Origin: Conoideocrella luteorostrata
Taxonomy: Eukaryota > Ascomycota > Sordariomycetes > Hypocreales > Clavicipitaceae
Direction of reading: 5' to 3'
Assembly (NCBI GenBank): GCA_032433595.1
Contig: JASWJB010000418.1
Coordinates: 1-31,406 of the forward strand
DNA length: 31,406 nt
The notes under the pieces were generated by a model. It had not been told where the DNA came from and did not search any database. It saw only the letters and a program-made list of their open reading frames with translations. A program made the position numbers and the translations under genes. Numbering within the stretch: the first letter of the stretch is position 1; each line of letters opens with the position of its first letter. This document shows, piece after piece, positions 20,660 to 31,398 of the stretch.

Positions 20660-22112
20660 TACTGCTGCAAAGTGGGAGCACTCGAGCGCGCGGGTGGACC
20701 GCCTGGTTATTACTATTTTATTGCTTGGCAGGGCCACTCTCGGTCTTTGGCCTTTGGGTCTTTGGCCCCAGTCCTTCCGAGCCTCTTCGTACCGCTGGTG
20801 CCGTTGCTTAACTTGGCTACTTTGGTATGCCCAACAATGCTCTGTACGGCATGGTACTTCGAGGTGACTCGGGGAGGGCTTGTCCGTTCTGGCGTGTCGG
20901 CCGCCTGCCTGCAAAAGCCTGGGGTGACTCTGCGCGGACTCTGCTCGGACACAAGCGGGGTGCGCCTAATTGAGGTCGCTGAAGGGCTCTAAGTTTGGCC
21001 GTCTGCAGCACTCCAATTCACTGTTCTGCGCTAATACAAATCAAACGCTGGGAATAAGCCTTAGGCACAGCACAGGCGTAAGCTTCAAATGTGCTTCCTT
21101 CCCTTCCCGCGTCAGTTCTAGCCTGCGCCCTGGCTTTGCCGGGCCAGATATTAGTGGCTCGCTAGCCAGAGAGCGGATATTCGCCCACCACCTTGGCTAA
21201 CCCCGGAACAGGGTTTTATACGGTACAAGGTACAAATATTGTGCTGTTCTGGCCCGCGTATATTTGAACGGTTGATCGAGGCTTATGATCTTGTGCGCTC
21301 TCAGTGGATGCGCAACCGGGGCTCGATCGGGTCTGGTCTGGATGGACTGCTTGACTGTCGTACAATAATATTGTATGATATGCCTTGGAGCATGGGCTTT
21401 CTCTACTACTTGTCTCTTCTCTCTGTCTCTTGTCTTCGTGGTGGGTGGGGACCGGCATGCGACCAAATTCGATGCGAGCAAGCCGGCAAGATGAGAACAT
21501 ACTCCGTCCGTATACGGAGAATATGTTGCCGTTTTGACTTGGTCTCCTCGAAAATGAGGGATTCTAACTCGTCGCCGTACAGCACTTGTGCATATGTACA
21601 GAGTAGCTGTCCTTGCGAGGCGGGGGTTATTCTTCCCGACTCTGCATGCAAATACGCAGAACTGGACCTGATGTCAACAAAAGGCAACATGGTCAGCTCG
21701 TGTACGTCTCTCCACTGCACTTTTATACTAGCCGCCGGTGCCTTTTCATCCGCTCTCACCTCACTAAACCACAGTTTTCTCGTGTTGCCCGAGGGCTGTC
21801 ACTGCACCAGTCATACAATGTGTCATTTGGGCTTGGATTCACCCGTGGCTGCTCATCTTGCATACTGGCACATGCCTGTCGCAATCACATACCTTACTTT
21901 ACCTAACATCGTCAAGTATACATTCAAACGCACCTTGATGAATGGGATAGCAATTTCGCAGGGATTAGCCAGAGGTTCTTTGCTGCTACAGGCCCACTTT
22001 AGAAGATGACTTAACCATCATGCTGTGCACCGTGCTTTTGCAGCCAAAGGTCTTGCAGCGGTGGGGGCCATGAACTTTTTTGTCTCTTATTCTAGTCGCG
22101 AGTAGGGATCTG

Positions 22113-22134
22113 TACTCCGTAGTTCTACGGAGTA
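22113..22134. repeat. Inverted TACTCCGTAG pair, near-perfect hairpin
   Basis: TACTCCGTAG at 22113-22122 faces its exact reverse complement at 22125-22134 across a two-base gap. This is the only place in the window where the dispersed 9-mer forms a perfect inverted pair. A looser version lies at 21500-21519. Confidence 0.9.
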
Positions 22135-22664
22135 TTCTTTATCGATTACAATATTATTGGTACGGAATGCGAGCGGGCTCTCAGCGTTGCTCTCTCATTA
22201 TGCGTCATCATCACGCATAGTGTTCCAAGCATGTACGATATCACACATATTGCTCATATCGCAATGTGGGATGTTGGCTGAAAGTTTCGTGATTGGCCGT
22301 TCTTAGTCGGCGAATCTCACGTAAAACCGAATTTTTCTGTGTCTAGTCAACTGGTGTGATTGAATGGCTCCAGCCCTCCTCGCGTTTGGGATGCCACTTC
22401 ATAATTATAATGCACATGCCACGTCGGGCCAAGCCGGCCCCTTAGGTCGGCGTCATTCCACAAACAGGCTGCATGGAGTACGTACCCTGGCTCTGGCACG
22501 GTTTGACTCTTCATAACGTAGTGCTCAACTAGATTCTATACTCCTAATAATGCAGTGATAGCTATCTGGTAGCCTGGTTCGTGGGTGGGGTGAGGGCAAG
22601 AGGAGTCAACTGTGTCTTTGTTGGTTCATGGTTCTTGGTTCATGATGCCTGACACCTACCAAAT

Positions 22665-22700
22665 TTGACTTGATTTGACCTTGACTTGACTTTGATTTAA
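22665..22700. repeat. Degenerate TTGACTTGA tandem repeat
   Basis: The run is built from TTGACTTGA, TTTGACC, TTGACTTGA and TTTGATT-like units. TTGAC is also the core of W-box-like elements, but nothing else here supports a regulatory reading. Confidence 0.7.
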
Positions 22701-24817
22701 TTTGTTGATGTGAGTGCAGCCACATGCCGACCGATCTGGTCTGTTTCGTGCATACCAGTCATGTCTGGTACGTTGCACAACAGCAACTTTCCCCCTTGCA
22801 CCTAGGCATTGCATGTGCTGACACAGGAGCACGAACAGGCTTGGACCATATGGCAACCAAGTAAGCAACTCTGTGCGTCTGCCACCTGCCTGCCTTCTGG
22901 TGGTGACCGTGTTGCTTTAAGTCAACATGCGAGAGCTATTGACTATTCATTTCTGGTTACTCGTTCATTTGCAACGCATCATTTCCCCTCAACGGCGATC
23001 GACACGGACGAACAGTTGAATCGCCGCACATTACCGAGAATAGACTCTGTCGCCGGTTCCTCGCTCCCTCCACCCGGTCTACCCTTACCGTTGTGGTCTC
23101 CAATTCCTGCAAGCCTGTGTTCCCTTCATGCAACTCAAATAACCTTTCCAATCACGGCCCAGGATCAACCAGCCACAGTCGAAACTGACTGCCATTCCCA
23201 TCTCTGTTGGCACCAATTTGCCCTCCAGAAGACTTGGCATAACCAGGTGAACTCTTCTCGCCTGTGAGTCACTTTGAAACTGTGGCTTGATCATGACCCG
23301 CGTTCGAACTACGGCCAACATGTTATTTACTAGTTGCAGCCCTGTACCGTAGTCCACTGGCTTCGATACTACTTACCTACTTGGGGTTTTCCTATTATCG
23401 CCCTTTCCTGCCCTTGGGGTCGCGAGTATGACGCCCGAGTTTGCCAAGATTATTTTAGCCCGCCTCATGGATGAATTTCGGCGGCCGAAAGGAGGCATCA
23501 TACTCTCCTTGTGCAAACCGGTCAATTAATTACACCTAACGAGCGGCCAATCTGCCCTGCTTCGACAAAGAAAGTAGCGGCCAGACGACGACGACGAATT
23601 CGCGGCGCTATTACCGGTTGTCCGCATGAAGAGCTAGTAGGCAGTAGGCAGTAGTAGGGAGTGTGTGGTTCGCATTGGGCATTGGGCAGCTGGCCATTGC
23701 CGTTTCTTCTCGGCTGCATATGCCAAACATGTACGGCGTTGTGTATGTCCCATCAAGGAGGTTTCTGCTCGCATTTGCCGCATAAGTCCGGAACGTACGC
23801 GACGACCAATATAAGCCGACACACCATCGAAGGCACTATCTCGAAGGAAAGGCTATGATGACCCCAAATATAGCGTCTGTCGTGTCTGCGGGCTTGCAAT
23901 ACCGTTAGTCAATCGAATCTGCTCGACTCGAGCAGCCGTTCACCAGGGACTGGTCCAATTCCGGTTCCATCCTGTCCTGGCTTCGTTCCTCTTCTTCAGA
24001 AGACGCAACTCCCGCGTCGCCCGAAACTTGAGCAGCAGGCATGCTCACTTGTCTTCCTGACGATATGTACAGTCTGCGGTGATTCTCTTCCACGCGCAAT
24101 TCCGAAGGCTGAACTTTGCCTTGTGCTGAGTCGCTTCTTTTCTCACAGACGACATCAGTCCACCAAATAGCTATCCTTGTTTTTGCTTCCGAGAATGTCT
24201 CTTCCATTCACTTCAACGGGATATGTCTTGTGCCCTGTGCAATTCCTGGACAGAACTCCATGATAGATTACCAATGTAATATGAAACGCTCACAGTGCGT
24301 ACCTACGCGTGGCATCACACACAGTGTCAGAAGCGCCGGCAAAGCCATCCCCGTTTCCAAAGGTGAACGGCTTGCGATTTTATTTTGGGCCAATTAGCCA
24401 ACCTATGCTACCACCGAGAGTTGACGATGTACGGACAAAATACCATGGAATATTTTGCTCAGAGTAGGCATTCGAGCCCCAACCGCTGCCGACAAAGATG
24501 CGGAGCAAAGTCTACGCTCGTGTATCCCCAACTTCGCTGAGATGTTTCACTTTTGTTGTCTATTTGTCCTCTATTCCGTGTGACGGAGATAGGCAGTAGC
24601 AACCCTAACGGTTTTTAGCACTCGGCCGAAATAATACTACAATAGGGGTAACATCAAGATTTCCCAGCCAAGCGGTTATGCCAGTTGGCCAGATCGCACT
24701 AACGCATCATGATGTGTCCAATGTAGCTGCCGGTTGACTTTACTGGACGAGGTCAATATAATGGTGCCTCTCTAAGAATTTCAGTCACATATGCAATACA
24801 ATCAGGGGGGTGGGGGT

Positions 24818-24836
24818 CTTCTTCTTCTTCTTCTTC
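24818..24836. repeat. CTT/GAA microsatellite
   Basis: About six CTT units, followed by imperfect CTTCTGCTTCTT. On the minus strand it gives a run of glutamates in an 80-codon frame (24753-24995). Confidence 0.85.
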
Positions 24837-26090
24837 CTCTTCTGCTTCTTCTTTCTTGCTAGGAGAATGCACTCTCATGCATGGCCAGCCCATCTCAAGA
24901 ATGCGGCCAATGATGGAACAAATCATTTGTAAGTGAGCTGCGGCATTCCGTCCATCATCTTGCAGTCCGTCAGTCACGCTTTTGCACTCCTCCATATATA
25001 AGGGTGCAACTAAACCGTTACATAATTGGGCGTATCATGCTATTCTCATGCACAGCCAGACACGGAACGGCCCCGTGCTTCCCATGCTGCAGTCTCAAAG
25101 TTTCTGCAATATGATGGCTATGTATACTCTGTCCGAGGAGTTTTTTCTCTCAGTTTACATGGTAGGAAGTGCATGGCATGGCATATTAGGGTCTCCTGTC
25201 TATCTGGGTTTAAGTCATTTGCTTCATCTTATGCTAATGCCTGTGACCCTCATGTCGGACAAGAATAAACGATGGCAATGAGAAGACCAAAACCTCACTT
25301 TTGCCTGTCCGGGTTATTTTCTGTCTTCCATGTTGGAAACGAGAAATCCAAAGGAAATTAAAGGATCCAGCAGAAAACCACCCTACCGTCAGAACAGGCG
25401 TACTCCTTGCCAGCTGCGACCGCCACTTGCCAACCGCATGGGAAGTTGTGTAACTATTGCAACGAGGTAGCGGGAGCGGGGTTTCACCACCCAATTCTAA
25501 CGTATTACTCCATTATAGTTAATACTTAGTTAAGTTCAGGCTTCTTCGGTCTCAGCAACGCCAATATAAAAAAAACTACGGAGTGCGTTGTATCTGCTCC
25601 CATCCATACCATCCATATCCACCAACCGTATACAATTCAGCGTTGCACAGCGAGCCGCCATCGCCCATTCCCCCAATAGTCAACCCTAAAACAGCTTCAC
25701 TTTACCCTCCTCCCTCCTCCCATACCGATTCATCCCTTCATCCCCTCCAAATCCGCGGCCCCTACCCCCTACCGCAAATCTCGGCCGAATCTCACGGACT
25801 GCACGGCCAGGAAAACCCATTCGGAAAAACCACCGTCCGCTTCCTGCTGCTCCTGCTCCTGCCTCTGCTACCTCGCTGGCCGACCGTCTAAACGGTCCGA
25901 CTGTGATGTGAACGGGAACGTGAAACTTTAAAGCTCATCTCATCCGTCCCACGTAAAACCATAAAGCCGAAAAGTTCGTCAACTAGGTAGTGAATCCAAA
26001 TGGTCAAGTTCCTCTCCTCAGGAGCCGACGCGGCCGTTTAACCCGTTGTGCGTAGTAGTACGGACATACCCAAGACGTCATGAACATTAG

Positions 26091-26127
26091 CCCCTCCCCT
26101 CCCTCTCCATCTCCCTCTCCCTCGCAG
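26091..26127. repeat. C/T-rich pyrimidine tract ending in GCAG
   Basis: A long pyrimidine run of CCCTCC and CTCTCC units ends CTCGCAG at about 26121-26127. It resembles a 3' splice site on the plus strand, but no convincing exon follows (the frames close within 30 codons). Confidence 0.5.
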
Positions 26128-26817
26128 AGATGTCGAAATGGTTGGTACACTGACCAAGTTGATTTATTTTGGCTGCTGCCCATACCAACAGACCGACTAC
26201 TACACCGTCTTTCTGGTCTGATTTATTGCTACCAGCCACACACGGACACTGACTGATGCACTCTCATTGACACACACTCACGCTCTGAACCACGCTCAAA
26301 ATCACGCTGTGCTCACACTCACTCAACACACACTCAACTCTTGCGCTAAGCTGATTCGCCATTCTGAGGTAACTTAACAAGCACACTTCTCTGGTGTAGT
26401 GTGTGCCAGCCAAACCACTTTCCTCACTGGAGGGCCGGCCGTTTGTCACGCCGACTTCCAAAAACAGTCAGATGACACATCTTAGTCTATTCTTAAGTTG
26501 TCGGTAACCCACCTGGCCCGGACTCCCAAAAATGCAAAAGTGTAGTTACAATGCGTGACACGGGTGAGGCTTGGTGGCGTGGGGAGTATAGGCAATTCGT
26601 ATTGTTTCATCAAAAGTACACTTCATACCTTGCAGTTACTTTGCAGAATCTGATCGCAGCGCAACGCAACACATAATGGGATGAAGCCGTCCTATCTCTT
26701 CCCTAGTGTCTCTGATTCTCTTTTATTTCCCCGCGCACCGTAACCTACGGTCATTGTCTGTGCGCTCCTTTATTACTCATTACACACCCATGTTCTTACG
26801 CTTCTGATTTCTGCATT

Positions 26818-28026
26818 TTACCCCGACATCCACGATGTAGCTTGCCTGGCGCCAAAGGATGCTGCAAGTCGTAGACCAGTAGATCCCATGGGGAAATAGC
26901 TGATCAAGTACCAAAGCGAGCAGGCTATTTGCACGATGGCCGACATTAGTGTCAAGATCGTACTGTGCAACTAGCAGCGCGTTAGTTACCCGGTAACAAA
27001 GTCAAGAATATCTTGTTTGAGTGAACACAAACCTTGAGAGCAAAGACGAGTGTCATGGCAATAGAGCCAAAATAAGCCGTGGTAAATGGCAGCCTAGGTG
27101 CGGACATGAGATGATACACGTAATTCATAGGACCCATGACCGCCGCAAAGGAGGCTAGGAAGAGAGCAGATCCCACGGTCCATCTGTTTGATTTTGTCAC
27201 AGTAAATTAGCTGCGTGAACCATAAGTGCGAATCGCATGCGACCCAGCCTGAGCAGAATCTTCAAGTCATGCAAACGGCAGTGAGGCGAGTTGGAACACG
27301 GCGTTTCTCATAGCCAAGGCGACAAGAAACCTGTGGCGTGCACGTCATGATTCACTTCTTGGTCCGTCTAGCCCTGAGAATATGTGTGACGAAGGAATAT
27401 CAAAGGGGACAGACATGATAAACGGGTAGCAGGCAACGGCCTATCGGCCAATCGGCAGGTACACAATAGGAATGATCGCAAAGACAAAATCGCATAAAAA
27501 TGGCCCACTTACAGTATGACAAACTTGCGAAGGTTTAAGGCTAGCATGGGGAACATGAAGAAGCAGATGACAAAACAGGCGAGGGCAGCCAGGTTGCAGG
27601 CTCCGAAGACCAGTAATCTGTCCCATCTACTTACTATAACCCATGTTAGCCTTGTCACCCACGAGGCGCAACATATGCATCACATGCCGACTCAATGTGC
27701 AGAGCTAGAGGATGCAATGCGCGTGTCCCGCTGCAGGGGTGCCGCATCTTCAAGATGCTCGATGTCGTCAAGGTTGGGGAGAGTTGTGAGTTTGACTTAC
27801 GAACAAACCAGCCTTCTTCTTCTTCTCGCCGACTTGGAGCCGGCAGAGGAGCGCCTGGTCCACTTTCTGATGTGGGAAGCCGCACATAGCTGCGGTCTTG
27901 GAATGGGTTGAAGTTTCTGATAGAAGACAGAAGACCCGTCTCTGGAGCTGTGCTCACTGGTTCATCTTGCTGTCTTCGACTCCAGCCTAACGAGCCGATA
28001 GAGTCGCGAAAAGAAGCCGACGCCAT
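26818..28026 (-). CDS. sft2: Sft2 family Golgi vesicle-transport membrane protein (four exons)
   Basis: Sft2 is a four-helix membrane protein that acts in endosome-to-Golgi vesicle fusion. The gene becomes visible only after splicing. Exons are 27801-28026, 27513-27633, 27033-27183 and 26818-26970. Introns of 167, 329 and 62 nt start GTAAGT, GTAAGT and GTTTGT and end TATAG, ACAG and CTAG; joins are in phases 1, 2 and 0. The product is 216 residues, the usual family length. It has a cytosolic N-terminus (MASASFRDSIGSLGWSRR, then SYVRLPTSE and SRREEEEGWF) and LSRWDRLLVFGACNLAAL starting the first helix (about 81-105). The second helix is at about 113-135 (WTVGSALFLASFAAVMGPMN), the third at about 147-165 and the fourth at about 170-195. 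It ends FPMGSTGLRLAASFGARQ...WMSG, characteristic of fungal Sft2. No key region is missing. The second intron is unusually long for this window. Confidence 0.95.
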
Positions 28027-30503
28027 GGCGACTGGCGACTGGTAGGCTATGAAGGATGGGGAGCGACAGACAAAGTAACCAGTTCGCCGACTTTGGATGG
28101 CGGCAGCAAGTGCAGGCTCAGTAGTGTAGCCTCGAGGTGGTAGCTATGACTGGATCGACGGCGTGATTTGCGACAAGCAAGGTAGAACACGGAGATACTC
28201 GGGATGTGTGGGGATATCGATCGGTAGGAAAGCTCGAACCAAGTAACGGGCCTAAAGATATCGCAAATCCGCTCCACTGGGGGAGTCATGGTCAGTTGCA
28301 GTCTTGATATAGAAAAAACAGTGTGAGGTTGCCTTGCGATGGAGAGAAAGGGCTCCTAGAGAAGGGAGGGGGCGTGTACTAGGAGGTGAAGTTGCGGACA
28401 GGCGACAACATGAAAGAGCTTACCAGGCTACTCCGATTTGCCACACTGCAACGCAAGCGCTCCGCAAACTATGATGCGCAATAATAGGCTGCCGACGAGA
28501 CTGCGCACCGAGTTACGAAGCAAGACCGCGTGTACCGCTCACAAAGAGCATCAAACAGGATTAGAGACGAGGGAGTAGGGTGGGAGAGAGCGGAAGGGGG
28601 GTGACTGGTCAGCTCAAACAATGGATGCAAGATGGAATTTGGACAGGGCAGAAGAGGCAAAAGTCGACAGCCGGCAGTCAGGATGCTCAAGACGGGACAA
28701 GGCAGAGGGATTTGCGAGATGTCAAGTCGAGGTGTCGCTTGCTAGGCATGGGGAGTCGGGAGTCGGGAGTTTGGATGCATAGCAGGTTTGGAGTTAGTTA
28801 CTCCGTAACTAGCTCAGTAGTTAAGTCGTCGTTTGACCAGCATTGAGCAGGGGTGTGTGGGATGGCAATCGATACGCGCAAGACCAGGCCACATGATTGG
28901 CAGGCCGGGGTTTTTGGTGCTACCATGAATGCGACTGTCAGTGGCTTGTAGGGTGGCTTGTGGGCGGCTCTGGCTCTCTCGACTGGCTAACTGGCAGTTG
29001 ACTTGAGCGGAGGAGTGTGCTCCCGCAAGAGCCTTAGTGGTTGCCGTGGGTCGTAGCCGTGCAGCACGGCTGCGGGCCTAAGGTGAGAGGCCCGTGGCGG
29101 ACACGCCCCCACTGCGGCAAGGCCTTGTTGCGTGCGGCGGTTTGGTTCTGACGTTCGTTGCTCGCTGCAGTGAGGAGCTCTCGCACCAAGCTGCTGCTGC
29201 TTGGTTGATCGACTTTGTGTGCGCTGAGCTCGTGCATTTACAAACATGGACTTCTCGCCGCTAGTTTGCTAGCTCGGCGGTGGGCGTAGTGTCTACTGCG
29301 TAACGGCTTGCTGTTTCGTTCATTTGACCGCTCCGGTTTGCCGTGGCTGCATGGCCGACATGGCGTGCATGGCTCGGCCATCGTCCCTGGCCGAAATTCC
29401 GCAAGTTTATGTACCTATCACTGGCATAGATAGACCACTATTGTATGCAAGATGGCTCATCGTCGTTATGCTTGCTTTTAGCCCAGTCTGGACTGGTTTG
29501 TGAAGATAGATGAGCTGCCTTGGTCGTCTCAGCGTCGTCTCAACCACACGGAAGCCAGAGCATGGGTGGCGGCAGATGCGCCCCAAGTTCCTACATACAT
29601 ACGGCAGGTAAACTTGCATAAAATTACGGAGCATTTAATGCTTAGTGCCATGTCGGACGGGAGTGCAAGGAACATGAAGATACGGCAGACATGATGGTGC
29701 TACTGCAAAGAAAGCCGGGCCGTAAGACAGACATGTGGCTATTGCGACTCTAAACCTCATGCAAGGACGGGGAAGTCTCTGGACTTCTGTCTTGTAACAT
29801 ACGCAACCCATCCGGACTTATGGAGTACATCTATGATAGATGGTGTGCGTAAGCCAAGGCCAAGGCGAAGTGGAACAAAGATGATGCAATTTACCGTATT
29901 CTCGTCAATATATCCCGGACGACTTTCTTGACACCGAGCAAGCCCGACGGTAGGGCTGGCACCGGTGACGCAGGAACAAGGGAGCAAAGGAGCGAGGGAA
30001 CGGGGATTTCGGTCACGAACAGGTAAACATCGATAATTTCAATTACCCATCATCTCAAAATGGGAGGGCTGACCTTTGTCGATGGTGCCTTACATGGCCG
30101 CGTGGCCAGGGCCGTGGAGTGGTCTCCGGACTACACTCGCAACGCATGACCGAGAGCAAAATAGTGATGCTATGATGTAACTCGATGATAAGGCCCAAAT
30201 CGAGTGTCGTCGAGGTCGAAGTTGTGTGGCTTGGTGTCTTAGGTCCAGAGTCACGCTCAACCTGGGTTGCACCCCCTCTCCCTTTCTTCAGCAGCCACGG
30301 TCTACTGTTGCGCGAGTGTGTCTACAGCTACAATGGTTGTATGGAGATGCTCGAGCCTTGGAGATGGCCACCATCCATGTGGGCTAGAAGTAGTCAGACG
30401 ACGAACTGGCGGGACGAACCTCGTACCGTACCGTGTGCCCACTCCACTATAGACTGCCGCAGTGGCCGCATTTTTGCTCCGTCCTTGAGGAAGTATCGAG
30501 CTA

Positions 30504-30556
30504 GATGGATGGATGGATGGATGGATGTAGGGAGGGAGAGAGGGGATGGATGGATG
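30504..30556. repeat. (GATG)6 and (GATG)3 microsatellites
   Basis: Six GATG units at 30504-30527 and three at 30545-30556 are separated by a G/A-rich spacer (GGGAGGGAGAGAGGG). Confidence 0.9.
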
Positions 30557-31378
30557 GAAACATGGTTAAGCTATGTGGATGCCGGGGTGAGTTCGGCCGC
30601 AAGGTGAAGCTGGCCAAGACGAAGGAGATATCTGCCATAAGCCCTTGATGGAGGACTATAAGATGACCCAGCCCCCGGTACTTGAACCGGTTTGTTTTGT
30701 TTGGTTAAAAGATTTTGGGAACGAATCAGACAAGGAAGACGATTTGCTTACTCACAATCATCCTTTCAAGTAACTACTTATACAATACACCGACGGCCGA
30801 GCATCTTGGCGCATTGATACCAAACGCAAGCAACCTAATTATAGAAGCGACTATTACTCCGTACATTCCAACTTACGGACCCGCGATCCTCTCGATTCTC
30901 TCGATCCTCTCCAACGTCTCGCCACAAACAATAAACAATATATCCGCAAATAGTCCATCTACACTTTGTGTTTATTAGCCGGAAAGGTCTCAGCTTGGGA
31001 TAGCCGTTTCGCATTTGCGTGACAGACGGACCAAAGCTTCTCTTCCGCATACTTTCTGGTTCGTCTTTTTTCCGAGGAGAGCGACGGGGCAAGGACGGAG
31101 TGGGAACCAGCTGCGCCCGGGCGTGTAACGACATACAGGGAAAGGCGCATGCATGTTTGTCACTCAATCACTTACACCCTTTCTGTTCAGTTCTGCGGAG
31201 ACCCCTGCCTCTGTATTTACATTTACACTTGCAGTGTATCTGTTGGTGTGTAAGCGACCACACACTCTGGGCTGCTAAAGCACTTACTGCACGCCGAGCC
31301 CGCCGACAACCCCGAGCGTACCGAACGCGAAAACCAGACTTTCGCTGCAGACCCTTGGACGCTTTGGTACGAACAACG

Positions 31379-31398
31379 TTTTTTTTTTAAAAAAAAAA
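31379..31398. repeat. T10A10 tract at the window end
   Basis: Ten T followed directly by ten A, then C and more A. With the T15 run at position 1 it suggests that the window ends coincide with assembly breaks at homopolymers. Confidence 0.8.

Larger units (their letters stand above)
19451..26817. other. Long gene-poor region (7.4 kb), no gene firmly supported
   Basis: The first 0.8-1 kb probably holds the promoter and leader of the La-motif gene, and the last few hundred bases the 3' untranslated region of sft2. Between them I find several repeats: a TCTTCCAG minisatellite (20629-20659), a TTGACTTGA-type degenerate repeat (22665-22700), a CTT tract (24818-24836), an inverted TACTCCGTA pair (22113-22134), a 17-bp palindrome (23919-23935) and a C/T-rich tract (26091-26127). 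Open frames up to 256 codons exist (21239-22009 plus) but start at non-ATG codons and show no family motif. A weak gene-like trace on the minus strand at about 23905-24370 is described under findings. Confidence 0.55.

Noticed and set aside
20426..20992. 188-codon open frame on the plus strand
   Set aside because: It starts at GTG and runs through a minisatellite and homopolymers. The product is not protein-like and it lies upstream of the opposite-strand La-motif gene.
21239..22009. 256-codon open frame on the plus strand
   Set aside because: It begins at TTG, includes the TACTCCGTC/TACGGAG intergenic motif pair, has a scattered Cys/Ser/Leu composition and no family motif. Competing frames overlap it on the other strand.
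22809..23267. 152-codon plus-strand frame
   Set aside because: The composition (His, Ser, Pro, Thr) looks like translated non-coding DNA, and it has no signal, domain or repeat.
26015..26215. Possible short gene with the pyrimidine-rich 3' splice site near 26127
   Set aside because: Upstream and downstream ATG frames close after 13-28 codons, and no splice donor joins them.
30672..30700. Possible tRNA T-arm (ACTTGAACCGG)
   Set aside because: No acceptor, anticodon or D arm can be folded around it.
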